Assembly: GCF_017086405.1 (NCBI RefSeq)
Contig: NZ_CP070973.1
Location: 1 to 64,000 of the forward strand
Length of the DNA: 64,000 nt
From: Mycobacterium gordonae
GTDB taxonomy: Bacteria; Actinomycetota; Actinomycetes; Mycobacteriales; Mycobacteriaceae
Reading direction: 5' to 3'
Under the pieces are notes generated by a model. That model worked only from the letters and a program-made list of their open reading frames with translations, made no database searches and had not been told where the DNA came from. Positions 13,621-22,922 of this stretch are shown here, in pieces (within the stretch, counting starts at the first letter, position 1; every line of letters starts with the position of its first letter). The position numbers and the translations under genes were made by a program.

Positions 13621-14169
13621 GTGGCAGACTGTGGTGCCGTGACTAACAGCCCCATTCAGACCGCCACCGCCACGCTGCACACCAACCGCGGAGACATCAA
13701 GGTCGCCCTGTTCGGGAACCACGCGCCCAAGACCGTCGCCAATTTTGTCGGCCTGGCGCAGGGCACGAAGGAGTACTCCACCCAGAACGCCTCGGGCGGT
13801 CCGTCGGGCCCGTTCTACGACGGCGCGGTCTTCCACCGGGTGATCCGGGGCTTCATGATCCAGGGCGGCGACCCGACCGGCACCGGTCGCGGCGGCCCCG
13901 GCTACAAGTTCGCCGACGAATTCCACCCCGAGTTGCAGTTCGACCGTCCGTACCTGCTCGCGATGGCCAATGCCGGACCGGGCACCAACGGCTCCCAGTT
14001 CTTCATCACCGTCGGCCCGACCCCGCACCTGAACCGGCGCCACACCATTTTCGGCGAGGTCATCGACCCCGACTCGCAGGGCGTTGTCGACGCGATCGCC
14101 ACCACCGCCACGGACGGCAGCGACCGTCCCACCAATCCGGTCGTCATCGAGTCGATCACGATTTCCTGA
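13621..14169 (+). CDS. ppiA: Peptidyl-prolyl cis-trans isomerase A (cyclophilin)
   Basis: Cyclophilin-type isomerase that speeds proline isomerisation during folding. The cyclophilin core is complete: [58 protein letters not shown] place the start at GTG 13621, giving 182 residues beginning [11 protein letters not shown], which matches the length and N-terminus I recall for Rv0009; an ATG at 13600 would add seven residues. The protein has no clear signal peptide and is probably cytoplasmic. Confidence 0.95.
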   Translation: MADCGAVTNSPIQTATATLHTNRGDIKVALFGNHAPKTVANFVGLAQGTKEYSTQNASGGPSGPFYDGAVFHRVIRGFMIQGGDPTGTGRGGPGYKFADEFHPELQFDRPYLLAMANAGPGTNGSQFFITVGPTPHLNRRHTIFGEVIDPDSQGVVDAIATTATDGSDRPTNPVVIESITIS

Positions 14170-14362
14170 CGGGCGCCGCCCCGAGCGCCCTGCCGCCGCC
14201 GCAAGCGACTGGCGCGCACCTGCTGCCGCCGCGATCGTGCACTTAATGCCGGTCGCAGCGGCGTTTCGGTGTACAGACGCGCACGTTCGCCGGCCGCAAG
14301 TCAGGCCGCGGGTCGTCGTAGCGAAGCGCACCGTCGCGGCCAGGCGAGGACCCGAGAGAAAG

Positions 14363-14776
14363 CTAGCCCGCGTAGCCGGCGTCGGTGAGCGCGTCCAGCA
14401 CCTCTAATGGGTCGGTGCCCAGGTCCCAGCGGGACAGCACGAGCAGTCCCCCATCGACGGTTTCGAGCTCCAGCAGACGGACCCGGCGCCCGTGGCGACG
14501 GAACTCCGAGATGCGGATGATCTTGATGACGCCTCGGCTGAATACCTGTGTGCGGAACCATCCGCGCACCGCCAATCCCTCGGGGGTGATTGCCAGCTTC
14601 GGCCGTGCGCGCCACGAGGCCAGGGCAAACAAGAGCAGACCCACTGCAGCGATCCCCGCGATGACCCGCCCCGGCGGATCTGTGACGAGGGTCACAGTGG
14701 CGATAGCCAGCACGAGGCCGCCAATCCCGCAACCAGCGATTCCCGCCGTCTGCGGCGCCCACTCAGTTTGCTGCAT
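14363..14776 (-). CDS. PH-domain membrane protein (Rv0010c-like)
   Basis: A 137-residue membrane protein starting MQQTEWAPQTAG with two close transmembrane helices (about residues 12-32 and 38-56) followed by a bacterial PH-like domain containing LAITPEGLAVRGWFRTQVF, RRVRLLELE and SRWDLGTDPLEVLDALTDAGYAG. Bacterial PH domains of this type are structural and have no known enzyme activity. An upstream GTG would add eight residues, but the ATG at 14776 matches the orthologue. A perfect DnaA-box 9-mer and an 18-bp palindrome lie upstream of the start. Confidence 0.88.
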   Translation of the reverse strand: MQQTEWAPQTAGIAGCGIGGLVLAIATVTLVTDPPGRVIAGIAAVGLLLFALASWRARPKLAITPEGLAVRGWFRTQVFSRGVIKIIRISEFRRHGRRVRLLELETVDGGLLVLSRWDLGTDPLEVLDALTDAGYAG

Positions 14777-14811
14777 GCGGGACTGCGCCCCCCTCACCAC
14801 GGCAGATGCGG

Positions 14812-14820
14812 TTATCCACA
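14812..14820 (+). promoter_or_regulatory. Perfect DnaA-box 9-mer upstream of the PH-domain gene
   Basis: TTATCCACA, the canonical E. coli DnaA box, lies 36 bp upstream of the 14776 start codon and 23 bp from a perfect palindrome. A single box may be chance or may place this promoter under DnaA influence. Confidence 0.4.
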
Positions 14821-14842
14821 GACGCTATCAACAGTGGGGATG

Positions 14843-14860
14843 AATCACACGCGTGTGATT
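14843..14860. promoter_or_regulatory. Perfect 18-bp palindrome between crgA and the PH-domain gene
   Basis: AATCACACGCGTGTGATT is self-complementary over all 18 bp and lies about 67 bp upstream of the 14776 start codon, downstream of crgA. The size and position fit an operator for a dimeric repressor; the protein that would bind it is unknown. There is no T-run, so a terminator is unlikely. Confidence 0.55.
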
Positions 14861-14945
14861 GCGTGGCCGGAAGGTTGCTGGCGTGATCACCGAACCCTCT
14901 CCGAATGAATGCATTGAAATGGCTGTCGATTCCGGTCGTGACTGC

Positions 14946-15227
14946 TCAGTGCCAGCGCATCGTGAGCAACAACCCGGTGATCATGAAGGCGAACGCGATC
15001 GCGTAGTTCCACGGACCCAGCTCCGCCATCCAGTGCAGGGCTGTCGGAGCCTGCGGACCGTAGGCTGCCAGCTGGAAAACCATCAACCAGATGAGGCCGA
15101 TCAGCATCAGGCCGATGAACAACGCGACGAACCACACGCTCGACGGCCCGACCTTCACCTTCACCGGGGTGCGGCTCACCGCGCTGACGGTGAAGTCGTT
15201 CTTCTTGCGGACCTTCGACTTGGGCAT
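14946..15227 (-). CDS. crgA: Cell division protein CrgA
   Basis: CrgA is a small polytopic membrane protein that binds FtsZ, FtsI, FtsQ and CwsA and coordinates divisome assembly in actinobacteria. The 93-residue protein has a basic N-terminus ([12 protein letters not shown]), a first transmembrane helix around residues 30-52, a short external loop and a second helix around residues 73-90, ending TMRWH. It is divergent from the DUF881 gene with a 97-bp spacer that holds TGCAAC and GTTGCA arms (15263-15281). Confidence 0.95.
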   Translation of the reverse strand: MPKSKVRKKNDFTVSAVSRTPVKVKVGPSSVWFVALFIGLMLIGLIWLMVFQLAAYGPQAPTALHWMAELGPWNYAIAFAFMITGLLLTMRWH

Positions 15228-15324
15228 GTGTACCTCTGATACCTCAACAACAAGCGGGACGGTGCAACGATTACGGTTGCATGCAGGTAGAGCTCGGATA
15301 CGAGACTAGCCCACGGGAGACTCC

Positions 15325-16068
15325 ATGGACGATCGGCGCCGTTCGCCGTGGCGCTTCGGTGTCCCTCTGGTGTGTCTGCTGGCCGGACTGCTGCTGGCTG
15401 CCACGCACGGGGTCTCCGGCGGCGCGGAGATCCGCCGCAGCGATGCACCCCGCCTGGTCGACCTGGTGCGAGAAACGCGCTCCTCGGTCGAGCACCTGGA
15501 TTCCGAGCGTGAAGCGCTGACCAGGACGATCGACGCCGCGCACGGACGGTCATCGGACGTCGCGCTGAAGGCCATGCTCAAGCGTGCTGCCGAGCTGGCG
15601 GGCGAGGCAGACATGAACCCGGTGCACGGCCCAGGTCTGGTCGTCGTCCTCAACGACGCCCAGCGCGACGCCAATGGGCGGTTTCCGCGCGACGCCACAC
15701 CGGACGACCTCGTGGTGCACCAGCAAGACATCGACGGCGTGCTCAACGCGTTGTGGAGCGCCGGCGCGGAGGCGATCCAGATGCAGGATCAGCGCATCAT
15801 CGCCACCTCGGTAGTCCGGTGCGTCGGCAATACGCTCCTGCTCAACGGCCGCACCTACAGCCCGCCGTATTCCATCACCGCGATCGGCAACGCGGCGGCC
15901 ATGCAGGCGGCGTTGGCCGCCGCTCCCCTGGTCACGCTCTACAAGCAGTACGTGGTCCGCTTCGGGCTGGGCTACCGGGAGGACGTCAAGTCTGACGTCG
16001 CCGTGGTCGGACACGGCGAACCGGTGCGGTTGCACTTCGCGCAGCCCATCGGCCCGATCGGCTACTGA
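15325..16068 (+). CDS. DUF881 membrane-anchored protein (Rv0012-like)
   Basis: A 247-residue protein with one N-terminal transmembrane helix (about residues 11-30) and an extracytoplasmic DUF881 domain: a helical or coiled-coil start (residues about 38-90), then the conserved GPGLVVVLNDA, LVVHQQDIDGVLNALWSAGAEAIQMQDQRI and PPYSITAIG segments. DUF881 proteins are found next to division genes in Gram-positive bacteria (YlxW/YlxX type) and are suspected to act in division. It stands between crgA and trpG as in M. tuberculosis. Confidence 0.92.
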   Translation: MDDRRRSPWRFGVPLVCLLAGLLLAATHGVSGGAEIRRSDAPRLVDLVRETRSSVEHLDSEREALTRTIDAAHGRSSDVALKAMLKRAAELAGEADMNPVHGPGLVVVLNDAQRDANGRFPRDATPDDLVVHQQDIDGVLNALWSAGAEAIQMQDQRIIATSVVRCVGNTLLLNGRTYSPPYSITAIGNAAAMQAALAAAPLVTLYKQYVVRFGLGYREDVKSDVAVVGHGEPVRLHFAQPIGPIGY

Positions 16069-16103
16069 CGGCGGCGCCTCCCGCCGGACGGTAACCTGTC
16101 ACG

Positions 16104-16799
16104 ATGCGGATCCTGGTCGTCGACAACTACGACAGCTTCGTGTTCAACCTGGTGCAGTACCTGGGCCAGCTGGGCGTCGAGGCTGCGGTGTGGCGCAACG
16201 ACGACGCCAGGCTCACCGGTACGGACGGCCCGCAACAGGTTGCCAGCGAATTTGACGGCGTCCTGCTCAGCCCCGGCCCCGGCACCCCGGAGCGGGCAGG
16301 CGCATCCATCGCGCTGGTGCGCGCCTGCGCCGCCACGAAGACCCCGCTGCTCGGTGTCTGCCTTGGACACCAGGCGATCGGTGTGGCCTTCGGCGCCATC
16401 GTCGACCGCGCGCCGGAGCTGCTGCACGGCAAGACCAGCAGCGTGTTCCACACTAATGTCGGTGTGCTGCAAGGACTTCCAGATCCGTTCACCGCCACCC
16501 GGTACCACTCCCTGACCATCCTGCCCGAGTCGCTGCCCGCCGAACTAGAGGCCATCGCACACACCCAGAGCGGGGTGATCATGGCCGTGCGGCACACGTC
16601 GCTGCCGATCCACGGTGTCCAATTCCATCCCGAGTCGATCCTGACCGAAGGCGGACACCGGATGCTGGCCAATTGGCTGAGCTACTGCGGCTGGGCGCGC
16701 GACGACACGTTAGTCCGCCGGTTGGAGAACGAGGTGCTCACCGCGATCCGGCCGCACTTCCCCGGTGATGCCGGGGCTACTGACCGAACTTCAGCGTGA
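16104..16799 (+). CDS. trpG: Glutamine amidotransferase of anthranilate/aminodeoxychorismate synthase
   Basis: Class I glutamine amidotransferase supplying ammonia to the TrpE or PabB partner in tryptophan or folate synthesis. The 231-residue protein has the nucleophile Cys86 in LGVCLGHQAIG, the oxyanion-hole region LLSPGPGTPE and the His-Glu pair in VQFHPESI. The locus is called trpG in mycobacteria although a trpE gene is not adjacent, so a pabA role is equally possible. Its last 23 bp overlap the 3' end of pknB tail to tail. Confidence 0.94.
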   Translation: MRILVVDNYDSFVFNLVQYLGQLGVEAAVWRNDDARLTGTDGPQQVASEFDGVLLSPGPGTPERAGASIALVRACAATKTPLLGVCLGHQAIGVAFGAIVDRAPELLHGKTSSVFHTNVGVLQGLPDPFTATRYHSLTILPESLPAELEAIAHTQSGVIMAVRHTSLPIHGVQFHPESILTEGGHRMLANWLSYCGWARDDTLVRRLENEVLTAIRPHFPGDAGATDRTSA

Positions 16800-18657
16800 T
16801 CACACCGTCCCGGTTCACACCGCTACCGGCTGACGGGCTCTGATACACGACCTTGTTGTGCTGGTTGCCCCCGGCGTCGACGTCGGGACCCTTGTCCAGC
16901 ACACCGGTCCACCCCAGCGCCCGTAGCCGCGGTTCGGCGTCGGTCCAGAACATGCCCGTCACGTCGGGCATGATGAACTGGTTGCCCTTGGACACCTGCA
17001 GTTCGATGACGGTGTCGATGGGCTGGGTCTCACCCTTGGCCGGATTGGTTCCGATGACTTCACCGGCCGGGCGGGGGCTGTCCACCTGGGTCTGGGTGAT
17101 CTTGGTGAATCCGTAGACGTTGAGGTTCTTCTGCGCGACGTCGACGGTCTGCCCCGTCACGTCGGGGATCTGCTTGGTCTCCGGGCCGGAGCCGACGATG
17201 ATCGTGATCACGTTGGTGATCGCCGACGTTTGGTTCGCGGGCGGGTTGGTCCCGACCACCTTGCCCAGCAGCTCCGGGGTGGACGGGGAGTTCGACTGCT
17301 TGAACTTGGTGAAACCGGCCGAGGTCAGTTTCTTGACCGCCTCGGAGTAGGTCAGTGAGGACACATCGGGCACTTCCCGCTGCTCCGGCCCGGTGGAGAC
17401 GTTGATGGTGATCTCGTCGCCGGCTCCCACCGACGAATTCGCGGCCGGGTCGGTCCCGATGACGTGGTCCGGCAGGATCTGAGAGTCGGGTCGCTGCTGG
17501 GTGCGGGTCTTGAAGCCCTTGTTCTGCAGGGCCACGATCGCATCTGCGGAGGTCTGGCCGCGCACGTCGGGAACTTGAACGCTGCGGGTGTTTCCGCCGA
17601 ACGTGTTGATCGCGATCGTGACGACGATCGTCAGCACCGCCAGCACCGCGACCACGGCCACCCAACGACCCACCGAGCCGGCGTGGCGGTCGCGGTCGGA
17701 GCCGTCGAAGTTCTGTCGGGGCAGCGGGTCGGTGCGCGGACCGCCGTGGCCCATGCCCGAGGACGACATGAAGGCCTTACGCTCGGCGCCGGTGAGCACC
17801 TTGGGCGCTTCCGGCGGTTCACCGTTGTGCACCCGGACCAGGTCGGCGCGCATCTCCGCCGCCGTCTGGTACCGGTTCTCCGGGTTCTTGGCCAGCGCCT
17901 TGAGCACGACGGCGTCGAGGTCGGCGGAGATCCCCTCATGGCGCTCCGAGGGCGGTACCGGGTCCTCCCGCACATGCTGGTAGGCGACCGATACCGGCGA
18001 GTCACCGGTGAAAGGTGGTTCACCCGTGAGCATTTCGTACAGGACGCAGCCCAGCGAGTAGACGTCGGAGCGGGCGTCCACCGAGTCGCCGCGGGCCTGT
18101 TCGGGGGACAGATACTGTGCGGTGCCGATCACCGCGGCGGTCTGGGTGACGCTGTTGCCGCCGTCGGCGATCGCACGAGCGATGCCGAAGTCCATCACCT
18201 TCACCGCGTTGCCGGAGCTGATCATGATGTTGGCGGGCTTGACATCGCGGTGGATGATGCCGGCCTGATGGCTGAAGTTGAGCGCCTGGCAGGCGTCGGC
18301 GATCACTTCGATGGCCCGCTTGGGCGTCATCGGGCCCTCGGTGTGCACAATGTCACGCAACGTGACCCCGTCGACGTATTCCATCACGATGTAGGGCAAC
18401 GGACCCGCTGGGGTCTCCGCCTCGCCGGTGTCGTACACCGCGACGATCGCGGGGTGGTTCAGTGCGGCGGCATTCTGCGCCTCGCGCCGGAAACGCAGGT
18501 AGAAACTGGGATCGCGGGCCAGGTCAGCGCGCAGCACCTTGACCGCGACGTCGCGGTGTAGCCGTAGGTCGCGGGCCAGGTGAACTTCGGACATACCTCC
18601 GAATCCGAGGATGTCGCCCAGTTCGTAGCGGTCGGACAGGTGCCGGGGGGTGGTCAT
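16777..18657 (-). CDS. pknB: Ser/Thr protein kinase PknB with PASTA domains
   Basis: Essential receptor kinase controlling growth and cell-wall synthesis. The 626-residue protein has an N-terminal kinase domain with the Gly-loop GFGGMSEV, catalytic Lys40, [11 protein letters not shown] and activation-loop threonines in [13 protein letters not shown], a juxtamembrane linker, one transmembrane helix near residues 331-353, and four extracellular PASTA repeats (about 355-420, 421-488, 489-555, 556-626) that bind peptidoglycan fragments. Its ATG overlaps the pknA stop (ATGA). Confidence 0.98.
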   Translation of the reverse strand: MTTPRHLSDRYELGDILGFGGMSEVHLARDLRLHRDVAVKVLRADLARDPSFYLRFRREAQNAAALNHPAIVAVYDTGEAETPAGPLPYIVMEYVDGVTLRDIVHTEGPMTPKRAIEVIADACQALNFSHQAGIIHRDVKPANIMISSGNAVKVMDFGIARAIADGGNSVTQTAAVIGTAQYLSPEQARGDSVDARSDVYSLGCVLYEMLTGEPPFTGDSPVSVAYQHVREDPVPPSERHEGISADLDAVVLKALAKNPENRYQTAAEMRADLVRVHNGEPPEAPKVLTGAERKAFMSSSGMGHGGPRTDPLPRQNFDGSDRDRHAGSVGRWVAVVAVLAVLTIVVTIAINTFGGNTRSVQVPDVRGQTSADAIVALQNKGFKTRTQQRPDSQILPDHVIGTDPAANSSVGAGDEITINVSTGPEQREVPDVSSLTYSEAVKKLTSAGFTKFKQSNSPSTPELLGKVVGTNPPANQTSAITNVITIIVGSGPETKQIPDVTGQTVDVAQKNLNVYGFTKITQTQVDSPRPAGEVIGTNPAKGETQPIDTVIELQVSKGNQFIMPDVTGMFWTDAEPRLRALGWTGVLDKGPDVDAGGNQHNKVVYQSPSAGSGVNRDGVITLKFGQ

Positions 18658-19898
18658 CGCGGTATCTCAAATCGGGCCAGCGACGCGTGCAGTACAGAAC
18701 TACCGGTTTGCGGGCTGTCCGTCCAGTCGAGATCCGCGTCCGGCGCGGGCCCGAGGTCGTCGGTCTGAACGCTGCCGGTGTTGGTGACCGTCGGCGGGGG
18801 CGACGGCTGACTGTCCGCCTTGGAGTTGATCACGATCAGCACCGCGATGATGATCGCCAACGCCCCGAGCACACCGGCGGCCCAGAGCAGCGCCCGTTGA
18901 CCCGACGAGAATGTTCGCCGCGCCGGCGGGCGGTGCCCGGCGGCCCGGCGCGGTGCCGTGGCCCGGGTGGCGGGAGCCGGCGCGATCCTCGCGGGGGTGG
19001 CCGACGGGATGGCCGCGGGGGCGGCGCGCCCCGGCGGCGGTGACTGGCTGGGCCGCGGCGGGCGACGACCGGCCCGGACCGCGGCCACCGCATCGGCGAA
19101 CGGGCCGCCGCTGCGGTAGCGCTGGCTGGGATTCTTGACCAGCGTGATCTCGATGAGCTCGCGGACGTTGGGCGGTAGGTCGGCGGGCAGCGGCGGCGGC
19201 GGCTCTTTGATGTGCTTCATCGCCACGGTCAGGGCGCCGTCGCCGGTGAACGGCCGCTTACCCGAAACTACTTCGTACCCAACGACTCCCAACGCGTATA
19301 CGTCACTGGCGGGGGTGGCGTCATGGCCGAGGGCCTGCTCGGGGGCGATGTACTGCGCGGTGCCCATCACCATCCCGGTCTGGGTCACCGGTGCCGCGTC
19401 GACGGCCTTGGCGATGCCGAAGTCGGTGATCTTCACCTGCCCGGTGGGCGTGATCAAGATGTTGCCCGGCTTGACGTCGCGGTGCACCAGGCCGGCGGCG
19501 TGGGCCACCTGCAACGCGCGACCGGTCTGCTCGAGCATGTCCAGCGCGTGCCGCAGCGACAGCCGCCCGGTGCGTTTGAGCACCGAATTCAGCGGCTCAC
19601 CGTTGACCAGCTCCATCACCAGGTAGGCCGTGCGACCTTCTCCGTCCATCGTGCTCTCGCCGTAATCGTGGACTTGGGCGATGCCGGGATGGTTGAGCAT
19701 CGCGGTGGTGCGTGCCTCCGCGCGGAACCGCTCGATGAATTCCGGGTCCTGGGAGAATTCCTGCTTGAGCACCTTGACCGCGACGCGCCGGCCCAGGCGG
19801 CTGTCCACCGCCTCCCATACCTGGCCCATGCCACCGGTGGCGATGAGCCGCTGCAGCCGATACCGGCCTGACAGCGTCACCCCAACACGGGGACTCAT
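18654..19898 (-). CDS. pknA: Ser/Thr protein kinase PknA
   Basis: Essential membrane kinase acting with PknB on division and shape proteins. The 414-residue protein has the kinase motifs ATGGMGQV, Lys42, [11 protein letters not shown] and [12 protein letters not shown], then a Pro/Ala/Arg-rich linker, a transmembrane helix near residues 340-360 and a short extracellular tail. It is somewhat shorter than the 431-residue M. tuberculosis protein, mainly in the low-complexity linker and tail. Its ATG overlaps, as ATGA, the stop of an unannotated 47-codon ORF instead of pbpA. Confidence 0.97.
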   Translation of the reverse strand: MSPRVGVTLSGRYRLQRLIATGGMGQVWEAVDSRLGRRVAVKVLKQEFSQDPEFIERFRAEARTTAMLNHPGIAQVHDYGESTMDGEGRTAYLVMELVNGEPLNSVLKRTGRLSLRHALDMLEQTGRALQVAHAAGLVHRDVKPGNILITPTGQVKITDFGIAKAVDAAPVTQTGMVMGTAQYIAPEQALGHDATPASDVYALGVVGYEVVSGKRPFTGDGALTVAMKHIKEPPPPLPADLPPNVRELIEITLVKNPSQRYRSGGPFADAVAAVRAGRRPPRPSQSPPPGRAAPAAIPSATPARIAPAPATRATAPRRAAGHRPPARRTFSSGQRALLWAAGVLGALAIIIAVLIVINSKADSQPSPPPTVTNTGSVQTDDLGPAPDADLDWTDSPQTGSSVLHASLARFEIPR

Positions 19899-20038
19899 GT
19901 TTTGCCTCGCTCCGGTCCGATCCGACGGTGGCGACCCGCTGCGCCCGGCTGTGCCGCGCCAGCGATCTCCACGGCTACGCTAGCGATCGCCACGGCCGGT
20001 GCCATCGTTGCGATTCTCACTCGCCTGTGGCGACTCAT
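19895..20038 (-). CDS. Unannotated 47-residue ORF coupled between pbpA and pknA
   Basis: Reading from ATG at 20038, the frame gives [20 protein letters not shown] followed by [20 protein letters not shown] and a GPERGKT tail. It has a very basic N-terminus, a 16-18 residue hydrophobic centre and a basic C-terminus, so it could be a single-span membrane peptide. The start overlaps the pbpA stop as ATGA and the stop overlaps the pknA start as ATGA, the coupling seen elsewhere in this operon. In M. tuberculosis, as I recall, pbpA and pknA overlap directly, so this 141-bp segment is extra. Expression is inferred, not shown. Confidence 0.55.
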   Translation of the reverse strand: MSRHRRVRIATMAPAVAIASVAVEIAGAAQPGAAGRHRRIGPERGKT

Positions 20039-21513
20039 GGTCCCCCTTGCAAAGCAGCCTCGATCACTGCCCTCCCGATGGGCGCGGCCAATGCGCCCCC
20101 GGTCGCGGACAGGCGATCGCCGCCGTTTTCCACCAGCACCGCCACGGCAATTTTTGGGGCCTGCGCGGGTGCGAAGGCGATGTACCACGCGTGCGGTGGA
20201 GTATGCCGCGGGTCGGTGCCATGCTCGGCGGTACCCGTCTTGGATGCGATCTGCACGCCGGGGATGGCCCCTTTCTGCTGTGCGACTTTCTCGGCGCCGA
20301 CCATCAGCTCTGTTAGCTTAGCGGCGACCTGCGGCGACACCGCGCGGCGCTGCTGGTACGGGGCCGTGGTGCTGATATTGGCCAGATCCGGCCCCTTGAG
20401 GCTTTCTACCAGGTACGGCTGCATCATGACGCCACCGTTGGCGATGGTGGCGGCCACCACCGCGTTCTCCAGCGGGGTCAACGCGACGTCCTTCTGACCG
20501 ATGCTGGTCATGCCCAGCGCGGCCGCGTCCGGGATGGACCCGACCGTGGATTCGGCGACCTGCAGCGGTATGGGCTCGGGGGCGGTGTCCATTCCGAAGG
20601 CGTGCGCCATGCTGCGCACCGCGTCGGTTCCGGTGATCAGGCCGAGCTGCACGAACGCGGTGTTACAGGATTTGGCGAACGCCTCGCTCAGCGACACCGT
20701 GTCGCCGGGTCCGCAGGGGGTGCCGCCGTAGTTCTCCAAGGTCGCGGTGCTGTTAGGCAGCGGGATCCGGGCCGCCGCCGTCAGCTGCTGGGTATCGGTG
20801 GCCCCGGCCTGCAGGGCCGCCGCGGTGGTGATCACCTTGAAGGTGGACCCGGGCGGATAGGTCTCCGAGATCGCGCGGTTGATCAGCGGATTGTCCGGGT
20901 TGTCGCGGAGATTTTGCCAGGTTCGGGCCTGGATGTCCGGGTTGTGCGATGCGAGCAGATTCGGGTCGTAGGACGGTGAGGACACCAGCGCCAGGATCTT
21001 GCCGGTGGACGGTTCCAGAGCGACGACGGCGCCCTTGCATGGCGACCCGCCGCAGCCCTGCTGCATCGCGTCCCACCCGGCTTGCTGGATCCGGGGGTTG
21101 ATCGTGGTTTCGACGTTGCCGCCGCGGGGGTCGCGTCCGGTGAAGAAGTCCGCCAGGCGCCGCCCGAAAAGCCGTTCGTCGGAACCGTTCAACAGGGAGT
21201 CCTCGGCACGTTCCAGGCCGGCGCTGGAATAGCGCAAGGAGTAGAAACCGGTGACCGGCGCGTACACCGCCGGATTGGGATACACGCGCAGGAAACGGAA
21301 ACGGCTGTCGGTGGCCACCGAGTAGGCCAGCAACTGGCCACCGGCGATGATCTGCCCGCGTTGACGCGAATATTCGTCCAGCAACACCCGCTGATTGCGC
21401 GGATCGGCCCGCAACCCGTCAGCGGTGAAGACCTGTGTCATGGTGGCGTTGAGGAGCAGCAGGACGATCAACGCCATCACGGTCATCGAGATTCGGCGCA
21501 GCGAGGTGTTCAT
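20035..21513 (-). CDS. pbpA: Penicillin-binding protein PbpA (transpeptidase)
   Basis: Class B penicillin-binding protein needed for septation, cross-linking peptidoglycan made with the SEDS protein RodA. The 492-residue protein starts at ATG 21513 (MNTSLRRIS), has one N-terminal transmembrane helix (about 9-28), a pedestal domain and a transpeptidase domain with the active-site Ser223 in STFK, the SCN motif in KSCNTAF and KTGTAE. The start overlaps the rodA stop by 4 bp. M. tuberculosis PbpA (Rv0016c, about 491 residues) is reported to be phosphorylated by PknB. Confidence 0.97.
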   Translation of the reverse strand: MNTSLRRISMTVMALIVLLLLNATMTQVFTADGLRADPRNQRVLLDEYSRQRGQIIAGGQLLAYSVATDSRFRFLRVYPNPAVYAPVTGFYSLRYSSAGLERAEDSLLNGSDERLFGRRLADFFTGRDPRGGNVETTINPRIQQAGWDAMQQGCGGSPCKGAVVALEPSTGKILALVSSPSYDPNLLASHNPDIQARTWQNLRDNPDNPLINRAISETYPPGSTFKVITTAAALQAGATDTQQLTAAARIPLPNSTATLENYGGTPCGPGDTVSLSEAFAKSCNTAFVQLGLITGTDAVRSMAHAFGMDTAPEPIPLQVAESTVGSIPDAAALGMTSIGQKDVALTPLENAVVAATIANGGVMMQPYLVESLKGPDLANISTTAPYQQRRAVSPQVAAKLTELMVGAEKVAQQKGAIPGVQIASKTGTAEHGTDPRHTPPHAWYIAFAPAQAPKIAVAVLVENGGDRLSATGGALAAPIGRAVIEAALQGGP

Positions 21514-22922
21514 ACGCGCTCGATCACCTCGGTGCTGGCGGCCGCGATCGGTGACTTCTTGCGCGGCCGGGTGCGCAACGGACGGCGGGCTCCGTCGGAG
21601 ATGCGGGCCAGGATGCCCAGCAGCACATAGTTGGCCAGCAGCGATGAACCGCCGTAGGACATCCACGGCGTGGTCAGACCGGTCAGCGGGATCAGCTTGG
21701 TGACCCCGCCTACGACGATGAACAGCTGAATCGCCAGCGTGGAGGCAAGACCTGCGGCCAGAAGCTTGCCGAAGCTGTCACGGGTGGCAATCGCGGTGCG
21801 CATGCCGCGGACGATGATGATCGTGTACAGCATCAGGATGCTGGCCAGGCCGACCAGACCCAGCTCCTCTCCGAACGCGGCGATGATGAAGTCGGTCGAG
21901 GCCGCGGGGACGGTGTCGGGCTGGCCGTTACCCAGACCGGTCCCGAAGATGCCGCCGGTGGCGAAGCTGAACAGCGCCTGCACCATCTGATACCCGGTGC
22001 CGTCAGGGTCGGCGAACGGGTCCAGCCAGGTCTGCACCCGAACTCGCACGTGCGCGAACAGGTGATAGGCCACCAGGCTTCCGCCGGCGAACAGCACCAG
22101 GCCCAGCATCACCCAGCTGAATCGCTGAGTGGCCAGGTAGACGACCACTAGAAACGACGTGTACAGCAGCAGCGATGTGCCGAGGTCCTTCTCGAAGACC
22201 ATCACACCCACCGAGATCACCCAGGCGGCCAGCAGCGGGGCCAAGTCACGGGGCCGCGGCAGCGTCAGCCCCAGCACGTGCTTGCCCGCGCTGGTGAACA
22301 AGTTTCGCTTGGCCACCAGCACCGCGGAAAAGAAGATGAGCAGGAGGATCTTGGAGAACTCGGCCGGCTGAATCGAGAAGCCCGGCAACCGAATCCAGAT
22401 CTTGGCGCCGTTCTGCTCGGACAGTGACGCCGGCAGCAGCGCGGGAATCACCAGGAAAATCAGACCCGCCAGACCGCAGATGTAGCCGTAGCGCGCGAGC
22501 TGGCGGTGATCCTTCAAGAACGTCACCACCAGTGCGAACGCAGTGACGCCGACCAGGGTCCACAGCATCTGCTGGTAGGCGCTGGGATGTCCGTGGCGGC
22601 CCACCTGCTTCTCGACCAGGTCCAAACGGTGGATCATCACCAGGCCCAACCCGTTGAGCAGCGCCACCACCGGCAGCAGCAGCGGATCGGTGTAGGGCGC
22701 GAAGCGCCGCAGCGCCAGATGAGCGATACCGAACAGGGTGAGGAAACCCAATCCGTAGATGGTGAGGTCCCAGTGCAGACTGCGCTCCTGGTTGGCCTCG
22801 ACGATGAACAGCGCCGCAATGGTGATCAGGGCGGCGAAACACAACAACAGCAACTCGGCATTGCGCCGAGTGGGCAACGGGGGTGTCACCGCTACCGGTG
22901 CCGGCAGTTCCGTTGTGGTCAT
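21510..22922 (-). CDS. rodA: SEDS glycosyltransferase RodA
   Basis: Polytopic SEDS-family peptidoglycan polymerase that works with a class B PBP, here encoded next to it. The 470-residue protein has about ten to twelve transmembrane helices and the family segments PGFSIQPAEFSKI, FEKDLGTSLL, FGEELGLVG and TPWMSYGGSSLLANY. I choose ATG 22922 because it gives the MTTTELPAPVAVTPPLPTRR N-terminus and an ATGA overlap with pstP; a longer in-frame extension runs through the pstP 3' end and lacks support. Confidence 0.97.
   Translation of the reverse strand: MTTTELPAPVAVTPPLPTRRNAELLLLCFAALITIAALFIVEANQERSLHWDLTIYGLGFLTLFGIAHLALRRFAPYTDPLLLPVVALLNGLGLVMIHRLDLVEKQVGRHGHPSAYQQMLWTLVGVTAFALVVTFLKDHRQLARYGYICGLAGLIFLVIPALLPASLSEQNGAKIWIRLPGFSIQPAEFSKILLLIFFSAVLVAKRNLFTSAGKHVLGLTLPRPRDLAPLLAAWVISVGVMVFEKDLGTSLLLYTSFLVVVYLATQRFSWVMLGLVLFAGGSLVAYHLFAHVRVRVQTWLDPFADPDGTGYQMVQALFSFATGGIFGTGLGNGQPDTVPAASTDFIIAAFGEELGLVGLASILMLYTIIIVRGMRTAIATRDSFGKLLAAGLASTLAIQLFIVVGGVTKLIPLTGLTTPWMSYGGSSLLANYVLLGILARISDGARRPLRTRPRKKSPIAAASTEVIERV

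Noticed and set aside
15263..15281. TGCAAC...GTTGCA arms between crgA and the DUF881 gene
   Set aside because: Six-base arms only; mentioned in the crgA entry but too weak for an operator call.
16777..16799. 23-bp tail-to-tail overlap of trpG and pknB
   Set aside because: Same convergent overlap is known at this locus in M. tuberculosis; not a novelty.
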